Origin: GCA-002733465 sp965230525 | GTDB taxonomy: Bacteria > Pseudomonadota > Gammaproteobacteria > Enterobacterales > Kangiellaceae | Length of the DNA stretch: 64,000 nucleotides | Reading direction: 5' to 3' | Assembly (NCBI GenBank): GCA_965230525.1 | Contig: OZ246008.1 | Location: 3,472,001-3,536,000 of the forward strand | Part shown: positions 38,408-47,257 of the stretch, one piece after another | Layout: every line of letters begins with the position of its first letter | Numbering within the stretch: position 1 is the first letter of the stretch | Position numbers and translations under genes: made by a program | Notes under the pieces: generated by a model | Seen by the model: the letters and a program-made list of their open reading frames with translations, nothing else | Told to the model about the DNA's origin: nothing | Databases searched by the model: none

Positions 38408-38977
38408 TTATGATTTTCTAATCAAAGCTGCCTTTGCCAAGACTTGAATGAATTCGCTTTCTCCCAAATCTTTAGCTAAAGCAATATTCTCCTCTGGAAT
38501 TTTTTCAGGTGAGGGGTAATGGCTCAAGACTTTTTCCAGCATGTCTTCTCGTAACAAATGTAAAATCGGCAGTGGCGAACGGTTAGTATAATTCGATGGG
38601 TCGGATTGAATACAACCTTCAAAACAGTAATCTGGGTGAAAACTCGCGATCTGATAAACTCCCTGATAACCTAAATCTTCGAGTAATTGATTGGCTAGAT
38701 CAACAAAATCTAAATAATCAAAGAAATTTTCTAAACCATTCGGATATAAAACTAGGCTCGTCGTGATAGTGACATCGCGATCTAAGCGCTTTAGTTCGTC
38801 GACCAAACATTCTAGCTGTCTATCTGTTTCAAAGTGCTCGACCACACAATAATGAATACTTTCGTTAACAAATTCTTTGCGCGCAAAGGGGCAAAAATTG
38901 TGATTGATGACCGTTTTCTCTAACCACCATTTAACCGCATCAATATCGTTTCGTTGTTTGTCAATGTAGTCACTCAT
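38408..38977 (-). CDS. DUF1415 family protein
   Basis: This 189-residue soluble protein shows the conserved features of DUF1415: HNFCPFARKEF near the N-terminus, IASFHPDYCFEG in the middle and NYTNRSPLPILHLLRED near residue 135. These conserved Cys and His residues might bind metal, but the function is unknown. It stands alone between htpX and a divergent metallo-beta-lactamase gene. Confidence 0.9.
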   Translation of the reverse strand: MSDYIDKQRNDIDAVKWWLEKTVINHNFCPFARKEFVNESIHYCVVEHFETDRQLECLVDELKRLDRDVTITTSLVLYPNGLENFFDYLDFVDLANQLLEDLGYQGVYQIASFHPDYCFEGCIQSDPSNYTNRSPLPILHLLREDMLEKVLSHYPSPEKIPEENIALAKDLGESEFIQVLAKAALIRKS

Positions 38978-39099
38978 AGATTAGCTGCTCGCTTTAACTC
39001 TAGCTTTATGTCTCAATGATAAAAATGCTCAACGCTTGTTGAGTTAAACCTGATTCAGTAGAATACAAAATTATTACAAATCATTACCAATAGAAAGTC

Positions 39100-39759
39100 A
39101 TGAGTCTAAGAGTTGAAGTCGTTGTTGTCACGCCTTTCCAGCAAAACTGTTCGGTTATTTGGTGCAGTGAGACCCTAAAAGGTGCGGTGATTGATCCGGG
39201 CGGCGATGTCGAGCGCATAATCGCAAAAATTCAACAACATCAAATCAATGTCTCGCAAGTGTTGCTTACTCATGGTCATCTCGATCATGCTGGCGGTGCG
39301 GCAGAACTAAAGCGGCTTTTAAACATTCCGGTCATCGGCCCCCACCAAGATGATTTATTCTGGTTGCACGGCATTACTGAGCAAGGTAGACAATACGGCT
39401 TTACTGGCGCTGAAAACTGCACGCCTGATCAATGGCTAAACGAAGGTGAAACTATCCAAGTAGGCAATGAGCAATTGGCGGTTTATCATTGTCCAGGACA
39501 CACGCCAGGCCACGTAATATTTTATCATCAAGCTTCCGGCTTGGCCTTTGTTGGCGATGTGTTATTTAAAGGCAGCATCGGTCGTACCGATTTTCCGAAA
39601 GGAAATCACCAAGATCTGATTGATTCAATTACCAGCAAACTGTGGCCACTTGGCGGTGAGACTCGATTCGTTTCAGGTCATGGCGGCATCTCTACCTTTG
39701 CAAATGAACGTCAAACAAACCCACATGTGGCCGATCAAGTGCTGGCTCGTTATCGATAA
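39100..39759 (+). CDS. metallo-beta-lactamase-fold hydrolase (YcbL/type II glyoxalase-like)
   Basis: This 219-residue protein has the zinc motif THGHLDHAGG (residues 57-66), further ligands in HCPGHTPGHV and FVGDVLF, and a final SGHGGIST. It matches the YcbL class, which can hydrolyse S-lactoylglutathione but lacks the C-terminal domain of full GloB. The start ATG 39100 is well placed. The next gene (diaminopropionate lyase) begins 40 bp later on the same strand and may be cotranscribed. Confidence 0.9.
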   Translation: MSLRVEVVVVTPFQQNCSVIWCSETLKGAVIDPGGDVERIIAKIQQHQINVSQVLLTHGHLDHAGGAAELKRLLNIPVIGPHQDDLFWLHGITEQGRQYGFTGAENCTPDQWLNEGETIQVGNEQLAVYHCPGHTPGHVIFYHQASGLAFVGDVLFKGSIGRTDFPKGNHQDLIDSITSKLWPLGGETRFVSGHGGISTFANERQTNPHVADQVLARYR

Positions 39760-39799
39760 ACGCTGATAATTATCTTAAAGCCTAATTAAGTGCGCTAAT

Positions 39800-41044
39800 A
39801 TGAGTCGACTACAATTACTTTTAAATCCTAACTTTAATACATTTGGATACAGCCAACTCGAGCAGCAAATTTTACAAAATAAAAACTCTAATAAGCCACT
39901 CTCAAGCGAACAGCTTGCGCTGCAAGATTACTTAATCCGACTGGTTAGCAAAACTGAAATCGCAAATGTTTCCCAGTTTCATCAATCTATCCCTAATTAC
40001 AAACCGACCCCACTTGTTTCCCTGAACTCGCTAAGTAAGAATCTAGGTGTTTGCAAATTACTGGTCAAGGATGAAAGCAAGCGATTTAATTTAAATGCAT
40101 TTAAAATGCTAGGTGCTAGTTACGCAATGGCTAAACAGCTGAGCAAGTCGCTTGATATAGAAACAGCGCTTCAATTCAGAGAAATTGTTACCCACGCCAA
40201 GCAGTACCAAAATTTTACATTTGCCACTGCAACTGATGGCAATCACGGGCGAGCGGTTGCTTGGGCGGCACAACTATTTGGTTGTCAATCTCGTGTCTAT
40301 ATGCCCAAGGGTTCTTCAATAAATCGTTTAAATGCAATCAAACATTTTACTCCTTATGCTGAAATCACCGATGTCGATTATGATCAAACTGTGCAGCGAG
40401 TAGCGCAGTTAGCCAAGGACAAGCATTGGCAACTTATTCAAGACACGGCTTGGGATGGCTATACAGAAATTCCCGATAATATAATGCGCGGGTATTTTAG
40501 TTTGATTAAAGAATTCGAACGGCAATCTGACAACAGCTGGCCGACCCACGTTTTTTTGCAAGCTGGCGTCGGCTCCATGGCCGCAGCGATAGCCGCCTAT
40601 TTTTGTTCTCACTCCAAACCTACACCTAAGATTATTATTGTTGAACCAAATAACGCATCGTGCTTTTTTGATTCGATAATGATCAATGATGGGAAGCCAC
40701 ATCAATCAGGTAGTCTTAAAACCCTAATGGCAGGCCTTGCTTGCGGCTTGCCAAGCAAGACAGCCTGGCAATTACTTAAAGAAACAGCATTTGCTTTTAT
40801 TAAATGCGACGACGAAGTGACTATCGATGGTATGAATCGTTATGCTTATCCTCTACCAGGCGATCAAAAAATTATTTCAGGTGAGTCCGCCGCAGTGACC
40901 TTAGGTGTATTGCAAGCGTTATGCAATGAAGAAACATTTCTATATGAAAAGCAGAGCTTAGGAATTTCTAACCAATCAATAATATTACTCATTTCCACTG
41001 AAGGTAATACGGACCCAGACACCTATCGTCAACTAGTAAAATAA
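39800..41044 (+). CDS. dpaL: diaminopropionate ammonia-lyase
   Basis: This 414-residue PLP enzyme converts 2,3-diaminopropionate to pyruvate and two ammonia. The PLP lysine is Lys102 in RFNLNAFKMLGASYA, and the following ATDGNHGRAVAWAA contains the catalytic Asp that allows use of both D and L substrates in YgeX. The LQAGVGSMAAAI glycine loop and final STEGNTD phosphate site are present. In E. coli the gene (ygeX) sits in a purine/xanthine cluster; here it follows a YcbL-like hydrolase. The substrate can come from non-proteinogenic amino acids such as those in siderophores or antibiotics. Confidence 0.9.
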   Translation: MSRLQLLLNPNFNTFGYSQLEQQILQNKNSNKPLSSEQLALQDYLIRLVSKTEIANVSQFHQSIPNYKPTPLVSLNSLSKNLGVCKLLVKDESKRFNLNAFKMLGASYAMAKQLSKSLDIETALQFREIVTHAKQYQNFTFATATDGNHGRAVAWAAQLFGCQSRVYMPKGSSINRLNAIKHFTPYAEITDVDYDQTVQRVAQLAKDKHWQLIQDTAWDGYTEIPDNIMRGYFSLIKEFERQSDNSWPTHVFLQAGVGSMAAAIAAYFCSHSKPTPKIIIVEPNNASCFFDSIMINDGKPHQSGSLKTLMAGLACGLPSKTAWQLLKETAFAFIKCDDEVTIDGMNRYAYPLPGDQKIISGESAAVTLGVLQALCNEETFLYEKQSLGISNQSIILLISTEGNTDPDTYRQLVK

Positions 41045-41187
41045 TTGAACAAGCACAGGCAGCAAACTACTCATTTGTCGCTTGCTACATAATGATGCTT
41101 TTGAGCAACACTGTGGTACTTTCAAATTTCTTCTTGCTACCTTTAAAACACTAAGTTAAGTTTTTTCTCTTTCGATTGTCCTAGATG

Positions 41188-43434
41188 TTAGTACTGCCAC
41201 ATATAGCTGAATTTAGCGAACACAGTTTTATCTGTTTTTGTTAAATCGCTCAAGTTATCATCATCGACCGCATTATCGGAATAACCGACATAAACTAACG
41301 AAAGCGGATTAATTTTATATGAGTAGATTAATTGCACACCGAAGTATTTTGTTTTTGCATCAACTTCTTCATTTTGATAAAGCGCCTGATTTCTTTCTAT
41401 CGTTGTATTTTGCAAAGTCAAAGACAAACGTGATTGAATATTAAATTGATAAGACAATCTTGTGTCTAACAAGCTAGCATTAAAAAGCTCACCACCGGGT
41501 ACATCTAGTTTTTGAAAAGTGCCAGAGACTCTCACGTTTAAATGCTTGCCAAACTGCCAATTAGCATAAGGTTCAAATAATTGACGCTCACCTAATTGGG
41601 TGTTGGCGAAATCGATTTGATCGCCAATAATCATAAAATTACCAAGTGTCAAATTGGGTAATGGTTTAAATTCAAACCACATCATGATGTTATCTTCTTT
41701 AAACATCACGTCATCGAATAATCGATCACGAGTGACAAAGCCAAAGTTTGTATTAAATTGTTTTGGTCCACGTAAATTAAAATGTAACTCACTCTCTTCT
41801 TCCAGCAATCTACCGTTTTGATCTTCGGTTCGATCCCAGTCGCCAAAAAAACCCCAACGAGTCCAGTCACTTCCCTCTTCTCCAAACCAGGTGTAATTAC
41901 CACCGAGCACTAACTGCTTAAAATCGACTCTGCCAATAAATCCCATATCGGCTCGAAAATCTTCACCAAAATCAGCATAGGAAGCTCTTAATGAATAGTT
42001 TCGTTGAGTGTGTCGGTATCTTAGTGATAATGCGTCGTCGGACTGTGTGGCGGCTATGTCAAATTCATCTTGAATGGATTCAGGATTGGTCGAATCGGAA
42101 CGCATATATTGAAATTGTAAGCTATCATTTTCGGTAAAGAAATACTTCCCATCTACCGCTGCCACCGTATTATCGTATCCATCAGCGGCACGGTGGGTTA
42201 GGATACCTCCAAAGTTACTTTTGGCGCCAATATCTTTCTGAAAGCGGCCAATAAAAATATCAGACTCAACGCCTTGCAACTCCGCCAAATCGGAACCAAA
42301 ACTTCCCGGTAACAAAAAGCTGGTATTCGTATCTCTAGCAACAATTACTCCTGAACTAGTACCATTTTGTTTACCCGTCACTTTTACACCAAAATCAGGG
42401 TCAGCGATGTTGCGAGTGTGCACCAATCGGTTGGCCGAGGAAAAGTATTCCGCGCCATCTAAGAAAAATGGACGCGCCTCAGGGTAAAATAATGAAAAGG
42501 TTGTATTAATATCTAATTGCCCCGCATCCGCCTCAACTTGAGAAAAGTCAGGGTTGATTGTCGCGTTTAATATCCAGTTTTCAGTCATTGCCCAGCGCAC
42601 GTCGACTCCTACTTCGGTATCTGAATCTTTTTCCCAATCCCTGGTTTCAGAAACATCACGATGTTGTGCTTGCACATGGGTTAAGGTCGGCGTGATGTCG
42701 AGGTTGGTACCAGACTTTAAATCGGGCATGCCTTTTACTTTATGTGAGATGCACAAGCTGCAACTTAATGAACGATCACCTGCACTATCAGCATAAACAG
42801 CTCTTGATTGACGAGGGTGGATTCTCAAAAAACGAATTCCCCAAGTTTGTTCGGATAAATCAGCTGGAAACCTGAGAGCACGATAAGGAATAGCCATTTC
42901 CACAATATAACCTTGGTCATTTACTTTACCCATGCTTTCCCAAGTCGCATCCCAAGATGAGTCTTCACGATTTTGAGTATCATCAATAGTTAAATCGCCC
43001 TGTGCCCCCAACGCGTTGACGAAAAACTCAAACCCTTTGCGCTCGTCGTTAAATGTATCTAAAACGACACCAACAAAATCATCTTGAAATATTCGATCGC
43101 GATCTCGCAAAAACGCTAAAATTTCTTCAGGGTGTGGATCTTCTGCTTTAAAAGCAAAATAGAGGTATTCGCCATCTTCCATCATATAGGCGGTGGTTTT
43201 TACTGGTGCAGGAAGGTTTTCACCGGGGTTTACTTCAAAAGCGAGTTGTACGGTTTTGGCTGATTGCCATTCATTTGCTACAATTTCACCATCAATTTTG
43301 GGAGCTGTGGTAATCCGAGGAATACTATAGGTTATTCTCTCATTTTGACTGGCTTTCACCTGACCGCTAGCTAAACTAAAACTGAGTATTCCAATAAGAA
43401 ACCCGGCGAAGGTGAATGCTTTGTTAAAATCCAT
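41188..43434 (-). CDS. CBM9-like plus DUF5916 outer-membrane protein
   Basis: This 748-residue protein has a signal peptide (about 1-28), a CBM9-like beta-sandwich domain (about 35-230, with PKIDGEIVANEW) and a DUF5916 domain of predicted outer-membrane beta strands (about 240-748) ending in FAKFSYMWQY. The final aromatic residue is typical of BAM substrates. The INPDFSQVEADAGQLDIN segment is a hallmark of the family. Such proteins are widespread in marine heterotrophs and may bind carbohydrate or protein at the surface, but no function is established. GAGGAAG precedes the ATG. The gene stands alone. Confidence 0.85.
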   Translation of the reverse strand: MDFNKAFTFAGFLIGILSFSLASGQVKASQNERITYSIPRITTAPKIDGEIVANEWQSAKTVQLAFEVNPGENLPAPVKTTAYMMEDGEYLYFAFKAEDPHPEEILAFLRDRDRIFQDDFVGVVLDTFNDERKGFEFFVNALGAQGDLTIDDTQNREDSSWDATWESMGKVNDQGYIVEMAIPYRALRFPADLSEQTWGIRFLRIHPRQSRAVYADSAGDRSLSCSLCISHKVKGMPDLKSGTNLDITPTLTHVQAQHRDVSETRDWEKDSDTEVGVDVRWAMTENWILNATINPDFSQVEADAGQLDINTTFSLFYPEARPFFLDGAEYFSSANRLVHTRNIADPDFGVKVTGKQNGTSSGVIVARDTNTSFLLPGSFGSDLAELQGVESDIFIGRFQKDIGAKSNFGGILTHRAADGYDNTVAAVDGKYFFTENDSLQFQYMRSDSTNPESIQDEFDIAATQSDDALSLRYRHTQRNYSLRASYADFGEDFRADMGFIGRVDFKQLVLGGNYTWFGEEGSDWTRWGFFGDWDRTEDQNGRLLEEESELHFNLRGPKQFNTNFGFVTRDRLFDDVMFKEDNIMMWFEFKPLPNLTLGNFMIIGDQIDFANTQLGERQLFEPYANWQFGKHLNVRVSGTFQKLDVPGGELFNASLLDTRLSYQFNIQSRLSLTLQNTTIERNQALYQNEEVDAKTKYFGVQLIYSYKINPLSLVYVGYSDNAVDDDNLSDLTKTDKTVFAKFSYMWQY

Positions 43435-43604
43435 AATCTTCCTCTGTTGTCATTGTTTTTTGGCAATATACAAAGAAAGACGAGATGCAGTTTCAAAAAG
43501 TTTGCATCATTAATGAATTGTTACATCTATTACACAGGTAACAACACTCCGAAACATGTACGAAACAAATTACGCATTTTTAGAAACATAATATTTTGCA
43601 GGAC

Positions 43605-43634
43605 AAAAAAAACCGCAGTCTACTGCGGTTTTTT
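43605..43634 (-). terminator. terminator of the DUF952-carboxypeptidase operon
   Basis: AAAACCGCAG and CTGCGGTTTT form a stem with loop TAGA on the minus strand, followed by a run of T. It lies just after the carboxypeptidase stop codon and also faces away from the DUF5916 gene promoter. Confidence 0.88.
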
Positions 43635-43650
43635 CGAATTACCGGAAAGC

Positions 43651-44787
43651 TTACAGCTGATCAATCACTTTATAAATCGCATCTAGGCAAGAAGCACCTA
43701 AATTTTGACATCGCTCTGGTGACCAGCCTTGTATAGGATGCGGAGTTTCGATGGTATCCTTAAAAGGCATCTCAAGCGTCATGGAGAGACAATTGAATGC
43801 CTCAGCAACATAGTTGGTGCATATTGACATGTCAGCGCAACACGGCTGATCAACAGGATACCCTTTTTCATTTTGAAAATCTGGATTTACTGCTTCCAAG
43901 TGCTGAGTGAATGCGTGCTGTAAATCAGCCATTTTGTCTGTCCAGCCTTTAATTCCTTCTGCTCCAGCAACAAAGTTGTAGGGCAATCCTTCGTCACCGT
44001 GGACATCAAAACAAAAATCTATCGATAACTGCTGCATTTTTTCACGAACCAAATACACCTCAGGGCTTCTTTCCATTGAAGGCTCTAACCATTCTCGGTT
44101 TAAGTTTGCACCGCAGGCATTCGTTCTCAGATGCCCTCTTTTGCTTCCATCGGGGTTCATATTAGGCACGACATAAAAAACAGCTTTGTCTAACAGTGCA
44201 TTTGCCATGGCGTCAGAATCGTCAAGTAGTCGATACAAGAACCCTTCCATCCACCACGAAGCTTGCGTTTCGCCAGGATGTTGACGCCCATGAATCCATA
44301 GTTTCTTTTTATGTGGTGCAGGTTCACCAATCGTCAGCATATCTAGGTCTTGGCCATCCAGTGTTTGACCTAATACCTCATGACTTACCACCGGATACTC
44401 TAGCAACTCAGCGATGAAGTCAGCGTGCCGTTCCATGGTGTAGGGTGCAAAGTACGCATAATAAATTGCATCTTGCTCAGCCGTATGACTAATGGTTAAC
44501 ACACCGTCTTTGTATTCGGTTGGCACTCGAAACCAAAAGTTTCTATCATACGAGGCAACTGCTTGGTATCCATTCCAACCATCTAAGTAGGCAGCTTCAC
44601 CCGCATTTTTTATATGATATTGACAGGCTTGTTGCTTTACTCCCGAGGCTCGAAAATAAAACCACTGATAAAAATCACTTTGATGGTCTTTTCTGATACT
44701 CAACTGCACATCATCAGCTTGTTGGCTCGAATGACAAATGATATTGCCGCCATCAAATTGACTGTTAATGGAAATTTTTCCTGACAT
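43651..44787 (-). CDS. M14 carboxypeptidase, cytosolic (CCP/AGBL-like) type
   Basis: This 378-residue zinc peptidase belongs to the cytosolic carboxypeptidase subfamily M14D, best known from eukaryotic tubulin deglutamylases and from Pseudomonas CCP. An N-terminal beta-sandwich domain (about 1-115, with QWFYFRASGV) precedes the peptidase. Zinc ligands are HPGE (170-173) and the histidine in CFDVHGDEG; NREW carries the substrate arginine, and LEMPFKD carries the catalytic Glu. There is no signal peptide, so it acts in the cytoplasm. Its ATG follows the stop of the DUF952 gene directly (TAGATG), so the two are translated together. The bacterial substrate is unknown. Confidence 0.9.
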   Translation of the reverse strand: MSGKISINSQFDGGNIICHSSQQADDVQLSIRKDHQSDFYQWFYFRASGVKQQACQYHIKNAGEAAYLDGWNGYQAVASYDRNFWFRVPTEYKDGVLTISHTAEQDAIYYAYFAPYTMERHADFIAELLEYPVVSHEVLGQTLDGQDLDMLTIGEPAPHKKKLWIHGRQHPGETQASWWMEGFLYRLLDDSDAMANALLDKAVFYVVPNMNPDGSKRGHLRTNACGANLNREWLEPSMERSPEVYLVREKMQQLSIDFCFDVHGDEGLPYNFVAGAEGIKGWTDKMADLQHAFTQHLEAVNPDFQNEKGYPVDQPCCADMSICTNYVAEAFNCLSMTLEMPFKDTIETPHPIQGWSPERCQNLGASCLDAIYKVIDQL

Positions 44788-45171
44788 CTATTCTTCTCCT
44801 AAAAGGCGGAAAGTCTTACCGCCGCTCGATTCGATAGGTTCAAAGCTATAAACACTTAATACCATATCGGCTAAAAGGTGATCGACATAAAGCTTGCCTA
44901 CTTTCCAAGGGTTATCCTGGTCAGGTTGTTGCCATTTAATCAGTCCCTCATAGGACTGAGGCGAAACTTCTAAGGCAATAGGGTAATCTGCTTTTTCAAA
45001 ATAGTGGGAACAAACGGATTCGAGATCTTCAAATTGAAAGACGAGGATACAACTATTTTCTACTCCAGTCTCTACACTCACCTGATCGTCCAAAGAATCC
45101 CGAGGTATTAGCCCTGTGATTTTAGCTTCTTCCCACTGCTGACTTGAAATTATTTTAAAAATGGATGACAT
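44788..45171 (-). CDS. DUF952-like protein
   Basis: This 127-residue protein has the DUF952 layout: an N-terminal FKIISSQQWEEAKITGLIP followed by alternating strands, with KVGKLYVDHLLADMVL in the second half. DUF952 proteins have a fold related to ADP-ribosyltransferases, but catalytic activity is not established. The usual FIHLS segment is not clear here, so the match is partial. Its stop is directly followed by the ATG of the carboxypeptidase gene, which makes a shared role likely. Confidence 0.7.
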   Translation of the reverse strand: MSSIFKIISSQQWEEAKITGLIPRDSLDDQVSVETGVENSCILVFQFEDLESVCSHYFEKADYPIALEVSPQSYEGLIKWQQPDQDNPWKVGKLYVDHLLADMVLSVYSFEPIESSGGKTFRLLGEE

Positions 45172-45429
45172 TGATTAATGGTTTACTCTTTTAAATTTTT
45201 GTGTAGGCTAGCATGACCTGTCGGTTCATACGATTACAATTATAATAAAAATATGAGCATTTGGGTTCATCGGGTTGAGTTTGCTCTTAAAATCTCATAA
45301 CGACTTAGGTTGACAATATCGCTTGCTGAATAGCTGTAAACTGCAACAAACCTACTTTTTAGAACCGACACATAAAACCTTAAGTAGACAGAGATTAATT
45401 AAGTTTTTCTCTATTGAGTAATTATAACA

Positions 45430-46455
45430 ATGAATACACCAGACTGGATAGACTTGCGTAGTGATACTGTCACTCAACCAGCCGAGCCAATGAGAGCCTG
45501 CATTGCTAGGGCGGTTGTGGGAGATGACGTATACGGCGATGATCCCACTGTTAATCAGTTGCAGCTGCTTGCCGCCGAGTTTTCTGGTCACCCTGCTGCG
45601 CTGTTTGTAAGTTCAGGTGTTCAAAGTAATCTATTGGCACTTCTCTGTCACTGTCAGCGTGGTGATGAATACATTGTTGGTCAACAGGCCCACACCTACA
45701 AATATGAAGGCGGAGGCGCAGCTGTTTTGGGCAGCATTCAGCCTCAGCCGATAGAATTTGATGACGATGGCTCAATTCCACTGCAAAAAGTAGCTGCCGC
45801 CATTAAACCCAAGGACATCCATTTTGCTCGCACAAAATTGCTTTGCTTGGAAAACACCACAGCAGGTAAAGTGGTTCCACAGGCCTATGTTGAGCGTGCC
45901 ATTGAGTTTGCCGCTCAACACAAATTAGCCATTCATCTCGATGGGGCTAGAGTTTGTAACGCCGCAGTCAGCCAAGGTACTTCGGTTGCAAGCCTCGTTA
46001 AAGACTTTGACTCTGTCTCCATTTGTTTGTCGAAAGGCCTGGGAGCCCCAATAGGCTCAGTATTGTGCGGCACTACGGATTTTATTGAAGAAGCTAAGCA
46101 TTGGCGAAAGATGTTAGGTGGAGGAATGCGTCAAGCTGGGTTGCTTGCGGCTGCTGGGATATATGCGCTTGAAAATCATGTTGAACGCTTAGCAGAGGAT
46201 CATGAAAATGCGGCAATGCTCGCGTCAGGATTAGCAGAAATCGACCGCTTGCAGGTGGCAGCCCCTAATACCAATATTTTAATGCTATCCATCCCAGAAA
46301 ACGATTTAGCACCACTTGCTAAACACTTAAATGAACGCGGTATCAAAGCATCTTTAGCAGCCGAAACAAGGTTGGTGACTCATTTGGGAATCAGCAAGTC
46401 TAATATACAAACCGTCGTAGAAGCCTTTAAGCAGTATTACCACCAACAAGAATAA
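45430..46455 (+). CDS. ltaE: low-specificity L-threonine aldolase
   Basis: This 341-residue PLP enzyme splits L-threonine and L-allo-threonine to glycine and acetaldehyde. It begins WIDLRSDTVTQP, has the GDDVYGDDPT segment, HLDGARVCNAAV with the PLP-contacting Asp, and the PLP lysine at Lys202 (LSKGLGAPIGS), close to Lys197 of the E. coli enzyme. The glycine produced can feed the cleavage system that GcvR is expected to control. The gene nth begins 13 bp downstream, so the two may be cotranscribed, though they have no functional link. Confidence 0.95.
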   Translation: MNTPDWIDLRSDTVTQPAEPMRACIARAVVGDDVYGDDPTVNQLQLLAAEFSGHPAALFVSSGVQSNLLALLCHCQRGDEYIVGQQAHTYKYEGGGAAVLGSIQPQPIEFDDDGSIPLQKVAAAIKPKDIHFARTKLLCLENTTAGKVVPQAYVERAIEFAAQHKLAIHLDGARVCNAAVSQGTSVASLVKDFDSVSICLSKGLGAPIGSVLCGTTDFIEEAKHWRKMLGGGMRQAGLLAAAGIYALENHVERLAEDHENAAMLASGLAEIDRLQVAAPNTNILMLSIPENDLAPLAKHLNERGIKASLAAETRLVTHLGISKSNIQTVVEAFKQYYHQQE

Positions 46456-46468
46456 GTGACACAAAGCT

Positions 46469-47107
46469 ATGAACAAACTAAAACGAACTGAAATTTTTAC
46501 CCGCTTCCGAAACGAGAACCCATCACCTAAAACAGAGCTGGAATACACGACACCATTTGAGTTACTTATTGCGGTAATTCTTTCCGCTCAAGCAACCGAT
46601 GTCGGGGTAAATAAAGCCACTCGAAAGCTGTATCCCGTTGCAAATACACCGCAAGCAATTTACGACTTAGGGGTGGAAGGTCTTAAAGAATATATAAAAA
46701 CGATAGGCTTGTTTAATTCTAAAGCTAACAACGTTATCAAAGCTTGTAAGATTTTAATTGAGCAACATAATTCAGTTGTACCAGAAACTCGTGAAGCGCT
46801 TGAAGCGCTGCCGGGTGTAGGGCGTAAAACGGCTAATGTGGTGCTCAACACTGCATTTGGGCAACCCACGATGGCGGTAGACACTCATATATTCCGTGTC
46901 TCTAATCGAACCGGCATTGCAAAGGGAAAAGATGTGGTTGAAGTGGAAAAACGATTATTAAAATTTATTCCAGACGAGTTTATCATGGATGCCCATCATT
47001 GGTTAATTTTGCACGGTCGCTATACCTGCGTTGCCCGCAAACCCCGATGCGGCTCTTGTATCATTGAAGATTTATGCGAGTTCAAAAAGAAAGTGGGGAA
47101 TGAGTAG
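46469..47107 (+). CDS. nth: endonuclease III
   Basis: This 212-residue DNA glycosylase/AP lyase removes oxidised pyrimidines. The helix-hairpin-helix LPGVGRKTANVVL holds catalytic Lys120, and catalytic Asp138 lies in AVDTHIFRVSNR; both residue numbers match E. coli Nth. The C-terminal 4Fe-4S cluster has the spacing C-x6-C-x2-C-x5-C (CVARKPRCGSCIIEDLC). It starts 13 bp after ltaE. In E. coli nth follows the rnf genes, which are not here. Confidence 0.97.
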   Translation: MNKLKRTEIFTRFRNENPSPKTELEYTTPFELLIAVILSAQATDVGVNKATRKLYPVANTPQAIYDLGVEGLKEYIKTIGLFNSKANNVIKACKILIEQHNSVVPETREALEALPGVGRKTANVVLNTAFGQPTMAVDTHIFRVSNRTGIAKGKDVVEVEKRLLKFIPDEFIMDAHHWLILHGRYTCVARKPRCGSCIIEDLCEFKKKVGNE

Positions 47108-47257
47108 AGTTTATAGTATCGAGCTTGTCTCCATTCAGCAGAATCAAACAGCGCGCAAAGATAAATTGTAATAGTAATCATGGTGAACAGTTGGATTTGC
47201 ATGCTGGCTCTTTGCGTTTCTAGTTCACCTGCCCATTAACTCGTTGAAGCTTTTGAC

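Noticed and set aside
45310..45345. TTGACA box upstream of ltaE as a sigma70 promoter
   Set aside because: The -35 is perfect, but no -10 lies at 16-18 bp; the nearest (TGTAAA) is 19 bp away. Kept only as a possibility.
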